NCBI GenBank assembly: GCA_036250225.1
Contig: JAPZLL010000056.1
Span: forward strand, 1-64,000
Reading direction: 5' to 3'
Origin: Cercophora sp. LCS_1
Taxonomy: Eukaryota > Ascomycota > Sordariomycetes > Sordariales > Lasiosphaeriaceae
DNA: 64,000 bases
This document shows positions 34,883 through 46,623 of this stretch, one piece after another. The position numbers and the translations under genes were made by a program. The notes below the pieces were generated by a model. It worked only from the letters and a program-made list of their open reading frames with translations, was not told the origin of the DNA and ran no database searches. Each line of letters opens with the position of its first letter. Positions within the stretch are counted from its first letter, which is position 1.

Positions 34883-35593
34883 ATTAACCACTCGCCCGGC
34901 GTTGGGCGTCGCAACCGTTGTTTTGACTCTGCACTGTGACTTGCCCTTCTATGGGTTTGCCAGACTCGCCTCTTACCTCCGGGGTGGTCAGTTGTCCCCC
35001 GAGAGCCGTCCGATGAGATTTGTGCGAAATTGACTTTCTAGATCTGCCTCTGGTTTGCCTAGAGTTGGTAGGGTTGTTGTTCTTGGGTCGAAGAGAAGAG
35101 TCTCCGAGCACCCTCCCCTGGGCGACACATCGGCACTACCTAGTTACCTAGACGCCATTACCAACGCCAACCTTGGCAACCCTCAAGCATCGCAGGAAAA
35201 CACCCCAATTCTCGCCTTTCTCGCCCTTCTCTACATGGAGGCGAGGGCATCCGGCCAGTAGTGACTGGGCATGATATGTCGGGCGGGTCTTGTCGCCATG
35301 TTTGGCGCTGATACTATGGTCTGATCGGCGGTAGAGTGGTTGGGGCATCTGTGGGAGGTAGTGTTGAATTCAGGACGTTCGCATGCGGAAGATGGAGGGT
35401 TCGGTCACCTCATCGGTGTCATCAGTGTCGTTTCTGTCCGCCGGGCCCCATCATTGAGATGACGCTGGGTGGGCAGCTCAAGGACCGAGAACTCGGCCGC
35501 ACTCTCAACAATGCGCTGGTTAACGTCCAACGTATCATTGCAGAGGCTTGCGTTCAGGTATCAGAAGACTGTGGCCATTCCATCTGAACCGCA
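34883..35593. other. intergenic, no supported gene
   Basis: Short ORFs only; no domain. It separates the small Gly-rich gene from the first F-box-like family relic. Confidence 0.5.
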
Positions 35594-35833
35594 CTATCGA
35601 AGAGGGGATTCGACGGTCCTGACTAGCTTTCGGAAGGTATATCGCGCAAACTGGGCATCCATCGGGGTCCCTGAGGGGCATCGTCCCGTGAAATCGAGAA
35701 TGCACTGGTAAGAAGGTCTCATAATGAGCCTTGATAGAAGTTCAGACTGCACCAGCCCCTTCCTCCTTACATAGATCCACGACTTGTCCAGGTGAGGGAC
35801 ATTGTCGTAGTGACTCCTAATCAATGACGCCAC
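35594..35833 (-). pseudogene. relic of the F-box-like family (member F1)
   Basis: A minus-strand fragment reading YDNVPHLDKSWIYVRRKGLV, then QSELLSRLIMRPSYQCILDF and QFARYTFRKLVRT. It aligns block for block with member F2 (YQNTPHLEKPYEVRLRTKAL, FELLSRLVLRPFYECLVDF, FVHHMFDQLLKP) and with F4. Both the N-terminal F-box-like part and the C-terminal 200 residues are missing, and the conserved Q-F-E is Q-S-E here. A short remnant, evidently of a duplicate closest to F2. Confidence 0.7.
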
Positions 35834-36296
35834 GAGAACTATCTTGAGCCCCCGAGGCAGAAAAACCTAACCAGTTACTCTTTATCCTTCGTCTCGTAGA
35901 AGGGGAGAACAAATGAGGGAACTTGAGGTATATATAATGGCGTCGCATCCACAAAATTACCCGAGGTGTAAAATAAAATGGCAGAGGTCGCTGGGACCAA
36001 AGTCACAGCTTATTGAGCACACAAAGCCATCACCCAAAGGTTTGTGGGAAATGGTGTTCTGCTATGGAAAACAGAAGAGAATGCTGCAAAAAAACAACTT
36101 GCGTGGCTAGGTACATGTAGACACCGTGGAACAAAGTGCAAACACCAAGAGCAAGGGACATCAAATCAATACACATGAGTATCGGCAAAAAGCCCGCCAG
36201 GCTGATTGCCGTTCACCTAAGCCTAGGCTACCGAAAAGAAAAAAGGAAAAAGGAAAACATCAGGGTATCTACCATTCATATCTTACACCCCAACAA
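35834..36296. other. intergenic, no supported gene
   Basis: Spacer between relic F1 and the 3' end of F2; A-rich, no ORF of interest. Confidence 0.5.
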
Positions 36297-38073
36297 TTAA
36301 CCCCCCAGCCAAACACACCACTCCTCCACGACCTCAGGCCCTCGCCGCCTTTGGTTTAATCCCTTGCCGTCGTTCGACTCTTCGAGCAAGGCCAAAGCGT
36401 ATGGGCCGATGAGGGCATCGCAGCCCTCATGGCTGATGGAGGTTTTGAGTATATCCTTGACATCATTTTCGTAAGCGTTTAGGTTGGCAAAAGGCTCCCA
36501 GCGCAGACCATGGGCTCGCCTCGCCCACTCAGTTACCGACCGCAGGTGGGATGTCAGGTATAACCCGGAGTCCTTTATGAATCCTCTGCTCTTGAGGCTA
36601 AGAGGAAGCGCTGCAACGACTTTGAGAAGGATTCTGCGTCTCCTACCCTCACCCGGCGCCGACCGGAGTCGGTTGAAAAACTGCACACCGAGCACCGCGA
36701 CTTGAGAGACGTCAAGATTCGTTGCTGACCGCCAGCCGGTGATGCCATTTGCGCCCTCATGGGCTCGCTGGTCGTTGTTGAGACGGGCACCGGTCGGCAT
36801 CGTACCCCCCTTGAGGAATCGCTGCGGCCGCCCGAAAGCCGGGTGGTCAGGGCCTACCATGAACGGCGCGGCGTCTTCGAGAATACGCTTATTGATAGCA
36901 AGACCCTCGTCAACAAGACTCGCCTCGATGAAGGTGATGACGTGGAAAACGTCGCAAAGCTGGTAGGCCTTTAGAGCATTGAGAAACTCCCAGGGCTTCA
37001 GCAGCTGGTCGAACATGTGGTGAACGAATCCCATGTCGATCGAGTCGCTGCGCCTGTAGATCTTGGTGAAGTCGACCAGGCACTCGTAGAACGGACGGAG
37101 CACAAGGCGAGAGAGCAGCTAGAATTGAAGCAGAGCCTTCGTCCTCAACCGAACCTCGTACGGCTTCTCCAAGTGCGGCGTGTTCTGGTACTTGCCGGCG
37201 AGAAGACGCAAGTGCTGGTAGATCTGGTACAGCTCCACCATGACGCCCTGGTCCCCATACGTGTGCCAGTCGCAGAGCGCCGAGGGGTCGTTGAGATAGG
37301 TGTTCCAGAACTCGCGCTGCTTCTTCACCCACAGAGGCTGATGGACAATGCGAGTCTTCTGCTTCGGCTGGGAATCCCCGCCGTCGACCTCGTCTTCAGA
37401 ATAGTCATTGCCTGAGGCAAAAGCAGAAGCAAAAGAACCAGCATCGGAAGTTTCATCGTCAGGAGAGTCGCTGGCAGCACCGTCGGAGTCATCATCATCG
37501 GACTGGTCGAAAGTGTCCGGATCCATCCAAGGATTGTACTTGACCGTCAAAGGAGTGGTTGCCATGTCGCTGCAAATATCTGGTTAGTCTGGCCCTATTT
37601 ACATGCATTTATTTTTACAAGCGGTGAAGGCACCAGATTCATCTCTTGATCCACGCCTTGGCAGTTATTCTCAATTTGAGGTTTGAAGCACACTTGTTCA
37701 CAGAATCCATCACGCCTTTCCCCGCTCAAAATTTACGAGACTTACACAGGAAAAAAGCGCGGCGCGGTAACAACAGCGATGGCATCGCGTAAATCCTCGC
37801 CCCAAGCCTTCTTAATGACCGCCTTCAACACCTTTGGGCGCGTCGCCTGAAGACCCCGCAAGAGACCTCTCGACGCCTTGATCGCGGAACTCAGCTCTTC
37901 GCCGTGTCGAGATACTCAAGCACCATGCCAGTAATCTCAGCAGGCATTTTATCAATAGGAGCTTCACGGTTCTTTATGCCGTTGCCGGAAGCGAAAGCGG
38001 GCGTAGTAGAGACGGGCGCAGTAGCAGACGCGAACGAGGCGGAAGCTGACATGGCGAAAGCAGACGAAGACAT
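36297..38073 (-). pseudogene. F-box-like family member F2, two disabling lesions
   Basis: Exon 1 starts at ATG 38073 and has an Ala/Ser-rich leader, then the F-box-like motif APIDKMPAEITGMVLEYLDT. At about 37896-37900 one base is missing, giving TGA at 37891-37893. In the shifted frame the family sequence continues as LSSAIKASRGLLRGLQATRP. A ~170-nt intron (GTAAGTC near 37743 to TTTGCAG near 37576) precedes exon 2. Exon 2 has an acidic stretch (DQSDDDDSDGAAS), then PLWVKKQREFWNTYLNDP and LLQF-stop-LLSRLVLRPFYE, where the conserved Glu codon is TAG (37119-37121). The frame then stays open to the natural end at 36297 (EEWCVWLGG). With only two point lesions the gene seems recently inactivated, or one lesion could be an assembly error. 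Confidence 0.75.
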
Positions 38074-39177
38074 CTCGAAAAGAAGAAGATAGGTCGAAAT
38101 GACGTAAGCAAACGCGAAGCAAGTGAAGAAAACAGGTGCGAGTTCGCTGGTGAAAAAAAGCCGAAAAGCAAAAAGTAAGCGCAAAGCGAGTAAAAAAAAA
38201 AAAAGAGAGCAGAGCAGAAAGCAAGATGCCGAAAGGAAGCTGGCGGAGGCGAAAACGCAAAGGAGGTCAGGTTACGCAAGGTCGCGAGAAAGTAAGAAGT
38301 TGGGTGGCGGATTCCGTGAAGAGCTAGAAAGCTGAAGTCAAGAGGAAGTCTAAAGAAGAGAGAGAGCTCGAGAACGAGAAATCTGGGGGGGGGAGCTGTG
38401 TCTTTATATAGGCAGGAGGGGAGGGCCATCCGGACGCGCATGGGCCTGTTTGGGGTCTCTGCGGCGTTACCTCAGGTTTCTAGGGCTTCTGCCTCGAGAA
38501 TTGGGTGTTTATGACGATGTCGGTGAGAAAAGGCGTGATACCGGGCGCGGTTGCGGTGGTTCTGCCGTGGTGGGCCGTGCGTGCCTTAGGAACCAGGCAT
38601 GTGCCGTGCCGATTGCGCCTTGGCACGGCGGACCGGGACCCACTTTCTCAACTTCTGCCGCAGCGTGAGATCGGGGCAGCGGCCAGCTGGTCAATGCGCG
38701 AGCGTCTGCTTCGAAGCGGGAATAATCTGCGGAATTGCTGAGAATTTCTGAAATGGTGTGCAAACGTCTGCGCCGGCCACGCAAAGCAGTTGTGTCAGGG
38801 GAAAATTATATTGGGTTGAAGTTGAAAATCCAAGGATTGTAGGAGTGTAAGAGTTTCGGCGGAAATCGCATGGCGCGAGCGGAGGTGGGCGGTTGAATAA
38901 AAACACGAGAGATTGGATTGAGAAAGTTGGTTGTAGGAGGGGAGGGGAAGCTGAAAAAACAGGGAAATCCAGCCCAGCGCCGGGCGCAAGGAACGAGTGG
39001 GTCCACCTGCCACAACCTTAGTCGCCGTCGAGGTTTTACCTCCAGTGTCGCAGTCTCCCTCGCCAACGCCCACTTAAGCTTTCTACCTCCGGAATCCGAC
39101 AACCTCCAAGTTCGGCCACCTCGCTCGCAACCTGAGTTGTCCGACTCACCGAATTTTTTCCCCCCACGAGCGACACC
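38074..39177. other. head-to-head promoter region between F2 and F3
   Basis: It begins with a purine-rich, low-complexity stretch (38090-38390; A-run near 38190). No ORF with family resemblance. It contains the divergent 5' flanks of F2 (-) and F3 (+). Confidence 0.55.
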
Positions 39178-40615
39178 ATGCCTCCCAACCCTTGCCTCGT
39201 CGGGACACCAGCCGAGATCACGACCATGATCCTCGGCAACTTGAGCGACCCAACTCACCTCATGACTGCCATCGTGGCGTGCAAGAGTGTTCACGGTGGA
39301 TTTCAAGCCAGTCGCCCCGTTATCCTAAAGTCGGTAGTCGGCAATGCTTTTGGCAGCGAACTGTAGACACCCTGCAGTTGTTTTGGATGCCTGCCCCCGA
39401 AGTGAAGTACGTACTAGTAACCCTTGATGCTCACAGAAACGGTGCGACTAACTATGAAATAGCGACATGTTCCCTGCCCTTGTGGAAGTAATCCCTGGGC
39501 TCGCCAAAGAGTTGGGGGCCAAGCAAGCAGATGAAGCTGGGTCGACCGACGAAGACGAAGCGGTTGACAACGATCTTTACATGTATGGAGACGACGGGGA
39601 CGGGCTACGTAAATCGCGCTACGCCCAGAGATGTGACAACTTCCTGGGCCGGTATCTTGATCGCAAAGTCCAACGCCACTGGCACATGGAGGAGAGGCTG
39701 GACATTACCAAAGGCTTGTTCAGTCTCTGGCACAAGATCGAGCCGCACGTCGCATACCACACCAGCCACTCGCGCCCCCAGCACCCTATCCACAAGGCCT
39801 TGATTCAGTACGAGCTGATGTGCGAGATGGTAATGAAGGGATACTACAGATGCATGATCCAATATATCGACCTGCACCGAGAGCGTACCGGCGGCGCGCC
39901 CATCGATCCCGCCAATTTGAGATTAGCCATGGGCAATCTCCTCACCCCCATACAGTACCTGCACAGCCTGGACGGGACCTCGTATTTTCATCTCCGCCAC
40001 GTTTTGGCTGTCGTCATGAGTCGTATCGGCGTGTGGGAGGAAGAGATCAACCTCCGTATCAAACGTGAAGTTAACAGCCACAGAGCCCCCCACGGCCATC
40101 CCGACTGCGCGGTGTGCTGTTTCCCGAAGGGCAAGACGTTCGCCTACAATCCCAGCGACAATATCCCAAAGGACACCCTGGGCCGTCAAATCACCATGGA
40201 CATGGACCTCGATCAGATCGCGGCGCTGGGATTATCTTTCCACAACAGAATACTGAAGATCGGCAAAAAAGAGGGCGTGGTTGAACGCCACATGCGCCTT
40301 GCCGATGCTGCCTCCGCACTACGGCTCTCCAACCCGGATCAAGACCCCATGTTGTACCGGGCTGCGGCTCTCCGGTTTGATATGAGGACTTTGCTGCATG
40401 ACTGCGAGTTTTTTGATGAGGCTATTGGAATCTCTTCCCACAGCTTTCCTATCTACCGACCCAAGGAACAATTTGACAAGTCCACACGCACGCCGACCAC
40501 GCACGAGGGACTCCGCGAGCTGCTAAACACCCTTGCCATCACGGTCCATGACGATATTAAGAACGATACCGGTATCGGTGAGTCGAGGCGCCAGGTGTTG
40601 ATGGGTCTGCTTTGA
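39178..40615 (+). pseudogene. F-box-like family member F3, frameshift in exon 1
   Basis: Exon 1 from ATG 39178 carries the F-box-like block GTPAEITTMILGNLSDPTHL. At 39361-39366 the frame meets CTG TAG. Restoring one base near here would continue into DTLQLFWMPAPEV and a proper intron at 39407-39462 (GTACGT, GACTAAC, ATAG), whose phase matches the other members only if one base is missing. Exon 2 is fully open to 40615: NDMFPALVEVIPG, IHKALIQYELMCEMVMKGYY, a Cys-rich piece CAVCCFPKG, MDLDQIAALGLSFHNRI and a C-terminal HEGLRELLNTLAITVHDD. A 382-aa protein could still be made from ATG 39467 without the F-box-like part. Confidence 0.7.
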
Positions 40616-41507
40616 GAGGAGATGGGAGACTAGGTACCTATGGAGGCACAGGAAATTGCGTAGTAAACGGAACTTTGTATTTTTGCTTCGGAACCTAGAT
40701 GATATCGTTTATAATAATGGGTGCTGAAATGACATGGGACTAGAGGCTGGGGTTGTATCAAAGCCTCAAAGAAGTTTGAGAGAAATTTAACGGTTCTGTT
40801 CATCATCTTGATGTTGATGTTGCTCATTCCAGCTTTCTTGATTATCCCTCCCTATATATGCGCTACACATGACCTGTGATTTTTTCCGGAAGTTCTTCCT
40901 CTCTGTTGGCAAGCATTGAGGGGCGTTTTATCTGCGTAGCTCTTGTCATGCTGTGAGTCGGCCGGAGTCACTGTGTGGTGGGATCTTTGTTTGTAACGTG
41001 TCCTGAGCGGGCTGTTTGGACATGAGACGGCGATGCGAGATTGGAATGCACCTGGGCGCGCAGTTTGAATCATTGATTCATTTTGCTAAACACCCTTGAA
41101 ATATGCGATGTCATGTTTGGTCCCGGTGCTCTTGGTGATTTCGTCATCAAGTCGGTCAGCATTTGCGGCTTGGGCGTCACCCATTCATGTTTGTTTACTT
41201 CCCCTGATCTGAGGGCCCACTTATGACTTGTCTTGGCAAGTGCTGTCATAACTGGATTCATAGGTAGTGACGACATCGCTAGAAAATGGATTGCTGCAAT
41301 CACAACAAAGTCACGAAGCTGGGCTGCATCGTTGCCACTGGTTGTTTCGGATGGGCTTGGTGAGACACAGAAATTTTGAACCTGACTCGCGCAGGGTTCA
41401 CCACCTCCCGCATCAGCCCCACCCTTGAGCACCACCACTCGTCAAGTGTTGAACTAAGGTAAAATTTTTGCACCTCAGAGCACACGTTTCAAAGTTCAGT
41501 CTTAGGC
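40616..41507. other. intergenic, upstream of F4
   Basis: No gene. It contains a segment at about 41150-41207 resembling the upstream region of F5 (20 identical bases at 41188-41207 and 43184-43203), a trace of segmental duplication. Confidence 0.6.
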
Positions 41508-43050
41508 ATGTCCGGCTCTCAGAAGCAAACCAGAATCGCGGAGCCACCCGGGGGCAAGCGGGCGGTGCCTCCGTGCATTGACAAGCTGCCCTGCGAGCTA
41601 GTCGTAAAAATTCTAGTTCACTTAGACAGACCGAGAAATCTGTTCTCGGCGATATTGGCGTCTAGAGCACTCTTGTCTGGCTTCGTCGCAATGCGCGAAT
41701 CGGTCCTCATAGCCGTGATCGCAAATGCGTTTAGCGAGGACTTTGGTGAGGCAAGGGCAGTTGCTCTCGTACCTCATTACAAGAAAGGGTACGCAGAAGA
41801 CCTCAAGCCAAAGAACAAGGAACAGCTACTCATTTCATACCAGACTCATGGATAACGTGCTGCCTCCATACCCCCTCAGCGAAGTTGATATCGGCACTAC
41901 CGGCGGGACCGACCACAATCCCGGAGACTTCGTCGCTCGTTTTGAGATGCCGTTTTGGGCGGAGAAGCAACGGCTTTTCTGGAATATGTACACGAAGGAA
42001 CGGCATAACTTTCACCGAGAGCCGCCTTCCAGAGACGATTGGCATCTCATTCCGGACCTTTATCAGCTGTGGCATCACACCAGTCAACCCGTCGGAAAGC
42101 ATTACCACCCTCGCCTATTCCACGTCCCTTCATGGCCAAGCAGGAAACGAGCCGAAACACACATCACCCGGAAAGGCCTCTTGCAATTCGAGCTCCTGGC
42201 ACGCTTGGTCATGAAGCCGTACTACCTCTGCGTCATTGACTACACCGAAGCTCACCATGAGCGATACGGCTCCTGTTCAATCAACTCCCGGTATTTTCGA
42301 CGAATTCTTGAACACGTGCTACGTCCGAAGGACTTTTTCGCAGACCTCCCCAGCGAAGAGGTGTGCGATATCGCGAGGGTCACGAATTTCATGCAAGCAG
42401 TCTATGAAGACTACCGGGAGAGCCTGAACAGCCGTATCATTGAGGATGCGGCCCGATTCCCCAGGTCGGATGATCCGCTGGATGCAGAGCCATCTCTCTA
42501 CCTCGATGAAGGCCACTGCATGAAAACAGATCTGTGTCTCAACGCGAACCGCTTGAGCCATGATCGCCGGAATCGAATTGTTGCCCGCGAACTAGCAATC
42601 GACATCAACATCACGCAACTGATGGGTCTCGGCATACGTTTCTTCAATCGCTTGGGAAAGATAAAAGACGATATCAGAGGCCACGCCCGGATGATCGAGG
42701 CCTCCTCAGCACTGAATATATACCGTCGCGCAAGTATATCTGATTGCCCCAACTCTCTCACCCTTCCCGTCAAATATGACTTGGCACTCGAGCTCGACCA
42801 TTTCCTCCGGTTCCGGAACGTTCCAGGCTGGGAAAAGGTGAGCATGGTCCCAGGGCCATGGTGCGGTTTGTCATTGCCTGTCGGGGAGACGACCAATTTC
42901 GAGAGGTTCATCAAGGACAAAGTGTCTAGACGTGGCGTGGAAGAACTCATGAAGGCATATGGGATGCCAGTCTATCAAGACGAGGCTTTTTGCTTCAACC
43001 GCAAGAGGGTCGAGTGCATCCTAGAACTTTTAGCAGCAGAAATGCGGTGA
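41508..43050 (+). CDS. F-box-like family member F4, intact (495 aa)
   Basis: Two exons, 41508-41788 and 41844-43050, with a 55-nt intron; together exactly 496 codons. Residues ~25-65 form the F-box-like segment (CIDKLPCELVVKILVHLDRP, then LFSAILASRALLSGF). The intron is phase 2, just before LMDNVL, the same place as in F3, F6 and F8. The long C-terminal region has the family blocks PFWAEKQRLFWNMY, LYQLWHHTSQPVGKHY, LLQFELLARLVMKPYYLC, DINITQLMGLGIRFFNRLGK, RMIEASSALNI and VSRRGVEELMKAYGMPVYQD. The F-box motif suggests an SCF-type adaptor, with the C-terminus as target-binding part. That is inference; the C-terminal domain matches nothing I can name. Confidence 0.82.
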
Positions 43051-43571
43051 GGTGGAATTGACAGAATGAACGAAGTAGGGACAACGAGCTTCAGATCCGC
43101 ATAACCCTTCATTCTGTAGCTAGAATACTAGAAAGATTATCGCCAATTCGGTCGAGATTTGCGACATGATGATCATCCATCGCTGTTTGTTTACTTCCCC
43201 TGAAAAGCGCGAAGTGGGCATACAAGAGACCACAAGTTTGAGTTTTACCATGATACTCGATACAGCCATCACCATTAATAGAATTTCCCACCAAAGGGCC
43301 AATGGCAGCCTAAAAGGATTATTTCGAGTGCCTGAGAGCCCCAAAACCGGGTATATGAAATCTTCGCTGAGAATACCTTCTGCGAGGTCGCTGCGCTGCG
43401 TTTACTTTGTAGGAGTCTTGCGGACCCACATCACCTCGCCTGGCATGACCTACCACAGGCAGAGGTTTCATGTCGGTTCGAGGGCCAAAGAATTTTCGTG
43501 CATGACTCGTAAAAACTGGAAACCAACCGAACGCCTCCCCAAGCCAGCTTGAGCGTCAGCAACCATCGACG
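43051..43571. other. intergenic, upstream of F5
   Basis: It includes 43149-43203, which resembles the F4 upstream region. No gene. Confidence 0.55.
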
Positions 43572-45026
43572 ATGAGCTCAGCACCGCTGTCCTTCCAAGT
43601 TCCCAACCGGAAGCGCACCCACATCATGTCACCTTCGAAAACCCGGCCCAAGGCCGACCAACCACCAACCTAGAGTCCGGCGGTGATAGATAAACTGCCC
43701 CGAGGAATCGCCGCGATGATCCTGGGTCTTTTGGACAAGCTCAAAGATCTCTTCTCTGCGGTATCGACATCTAGAGCGCTGTTGGCTGGGTTCATTGCCA
43801 TGCGCTTAGAGGTGCTCAAGGCTGTGATTTGGAACGCGCTCGGTGAAGGCATCAGGGAAGCAGTCACCATTACTTCTATTCCCCAGTATGCGCATGAGCA
43901 AGTTACATGCACCTTCATCATCTCTAGTAGGACACGGGATGACGACCAAGGTTCAGGGAAATGATCGCCGGATACGAGCCAAACGGGGCGTCCCAGGATC
44001 CTCCTCCCGGCCTGAGGAGGTGGATAGAGAAGCAGAAGCGCCTCTGGAAGATGTACAAGGACAAGCCACATTACGTTCCGCATGTGGATGCATAGTACCA
44101 CGAGGAGACCATCGTGAAGCTCTACCAACTATATCACCGCACCAGCCGACTCGTTGGCAAGCATTGCCACGCCCGCCTGGATCCACCCGAGGCGAACGTC
44201 ACACGAAAAAGCCTGCTACAGCTCGAGCTATTGTCATGCTTGGTTCTTAGGCCGTACTGCCTTTCCTACAGTGAGCACGCCGACTTTGTCAAGCTTTACC
44301 GATTCGACCGAGACACGCCGAGAATTTCGACTTCGAAAGGAGATCGAATAGTAGCTACTCCAGCTACGTGTTTAGCCACCTCCTCACCCCATATGAGTTT
44401 CACCTTAGTCTCACGGACAAGGTCTCACGGACAAGGAAATTCATGATCTCAACCGCGCCGTTCGGTACATCCGTGCGGTGTATGATGACGAATGCGGCGC
44501 GATCGTTAGTCGTGCCAGCAAAGAAGCCGCCGAGTTTCCCAACCCGGATGACCCAACGCACATGGCACTGGCTCGATTTCTCGGAGACGCTCGCCGCAGG
44601 GACTTCAACGAGTTCCTCGAAGGACAGCATCCCAGGTCTGTCTTCAAGAACCAAAGTCGGATACTCGGAGAGGAGCTAGAAAAGTACTTTAGTCTCAGGG
44701 AGTGCGTCTGCTTTGGAGCTACCTTCTTCAACGAGATGCAAAAGGCGACGGACGACGTGGAGCGTCAGCTCCAGATGATCAAGGCTGTGTCACCATTGAG
44801 CATTGACTGGGACGGACGCTCCGGGCTTCGGGTGGACTTTAAGAATCACTATCATCAAGATGGAGTGTACCGGAAGTTCAGCGATCTCCTCATAACAGTG
44901 GGGTTAGTAACGGAGGAGCCGAGGGTCAAACTGCCACGGTGGGATCCCAGGGGCGGTCCATGCCCGCCTGGAGAGTTTGATGATCAAGGTTCGTGGAGTG
45001 TGGTGGCAGGCAGTGCAAACAGGTGA
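43572..45026 (+). pseudogene. F-box-like family member F5, multiple lesions
   Basis: From ATG 43572 a basic leader runs into TAG (43671-43673), then the F-box-like part VIDKLPRGIAAMILGLLDKL and LFSAVSTSRALLAGFIAMRL. The exon-2 equivalent reads RWIEKQKRLWKMYKDKPHY, a second TAG in HVDA-stop-YHEE near 44090, then LYQLYHRTSRLVGKHCH and LLQLELLSCLVLRPYCLS. A 14-bp tandem duplication of GTCTCACGGACAAG at about 44408-44435 shifts the frame, and another shift lies near 44340. The 3' part (EIHDLNRAVRYIRAVYDDEC onwards) is open to 45026 with the family block CFGATFFNEMQKATDDVERQ. Closest to F4, in tandem with it, and clearly non-functional as a full-length gene. Confidence 0.82.
44408..44435. repeat. 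14-bp tandem duplication inside F5
   Basis: Two adjacent copies of GTCTCACGGACAAG. Fourteen is not a multiple of three, so the F5 frame is shifted here. Confidence 0.8.
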
Positions 45027-45262
45027 AGAGTGTAAAAACATAGGATTGTATAAAATAAGTGTAGTAAGCAACGTGATCTCGACTTCATCGAACACAATCT
45101 GCTTCGATTTCGCGATTTCCGGGGGCTCAACGCCGACGGGGGTATTGCCGAGGCATCTCGTTGAACCATAAAAGCCGTGGTGGCTAGATACCTACGACCC
45201 AAATAAAAACAAACACGCCCCGATAATATCGTGCACGGCGTCCCCAATACCCCTCTGCATCC

Positions 45263-46623
45263 TCACTCCTCCGCCAGACCCAAAACACCCACGGCCATCT
45301 CCACCCACTTCGCGTTCAGCTTGCCAGGCTGGTGGTAAAAAATCGGCACGCCAAAGTTCTGCAAGATCACATTTTCGAAGTCTTGTCGGGTGATCTGCCA
45401 CATCATGTCCTTGGTCAGGGCGAACTGGCGTCGCGACCAGAGCGGCGCCCCCTCAGCGATGCAGAGTGAGCGCAGCGTGCGCTCACGTGCTCCGTTGAGC
45501 CGGTTCATGCGCAAATCCTCGAGCTCAATAGGCTCCGCCGGTTCGTTCTCGAGGTTCAGCGTCGCGGCGACGTCGACGAGCGTCTTCAAACGCTCCAGCT
45601 TGTCCATTTCCTTGATCTTGTGAAAAAAACCCAGACCAAGTGCTGCCGCCTGCCCCAAATCCACGCTCACAGCGACCTGGCGGCCATACACCTTGTTGGC
45701 CTCGTCACTGGCCCTGCCTCCCTTCTTCAGGCGGTTGGAGGTGCGGACAATGCCCCTCCAGGAGAAGTTTGGCTTCACCTGACGATCCTGGTTCCTTTTG
45801 CCAAGGTTCGTGATCTGCTTGACGATGTGGTGGCCGAGGTCTGTGGTATACTTGCCGTAACGGAAATTCAGGTACTCCATGACCTTGTGAACTTCGACGC
45901 GATGGTCTTTGGTCAGACGACGGAGGAAGCGCCTGGGGGTCCTAATCGTTTCCATGGCCCGCGACATGTAATCGATGTCGATCGGGGCTCCTTCGAAGTG
46001 GGCGTCATGCTGGCGGACATAATCGATAACGGCCAGGTAGTATGGGCGCATGCACAGGCGGGCCATGACCTCGAATAAAATGAGGCCCCTCATTTTCAGC
46101 CTCATCAAGTAGCGGTCTCCCTGATAGAGGATAACATGGGGTCCGGCCAGTCGATTCGTCGTGTTGTAGAGCTTGTACAGCCCCATCGTGAAAGCTTCGT
46201 CGGTTACCTCCCACTCTTGATCGGCGCCGTTGGCGCATTCGACGGCGACGAACTCTTCGACTCTCTTCACCCACTTGCACTGGGCAGGGATGGGCGAGTC
46301 TTCGTGCACGACGCCGGGCAGGGCCTCAAACATGTCACTGGAATCTAGTTAGCAATTGGTGTCATAGGTACGACAAAGCGTGCTACTAACCCTTCCTCGA
46401 AGCTGGGCACTTTGTTTGCTGCAATTGCGTAACGCAGGTTATCGCCAAAAGTCTTGGTGATGACTGCCTTGAGAGTACGTTTGCGCGTCGCCATAAAGCT
46501 GTAGCGAAGAGACCTCGAAGCTGTGATGGCCGACATCAGGTCCTTTGGATCATCGAGTTCGCTCAAGATCATTGCGCTGATCTCTATGGGCATCCTGTCG
46601 ATCGGAGCTGCGTGGGCAGCCAT
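45263..46623 (-). CDS. F-box-like family member F6, intact (435 aa)
   Basis: Two exons, 46623-46391 and 46337-45263, with a 53-nt intron (GTTAGT, GCTAAC, CCAG); total exactly 436 codons. Exon 1 is the clearest example of the family N-terminus: APIDRMPIEISAMILSELDD, PKDLMSAITASRSLRYSFMA and TLKAVITKTFGDNLRYAIA. The phase-2 intron leads to GDMFEALPGVV. Exon 2 has LYKLYNTTNRLAGPHV, RGLILFEVMARLCMRPYYLA, VDLGQAAALGLGFFHKIKEM, TLVDVAATLNL and a C-terminal VILQNFGVPIFYHQPGK. All family blocks are present without stops, so a functional protein is likely; F-box-type adaptor function is inferred only from the N-terminal motif. Confidence 0.85.
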
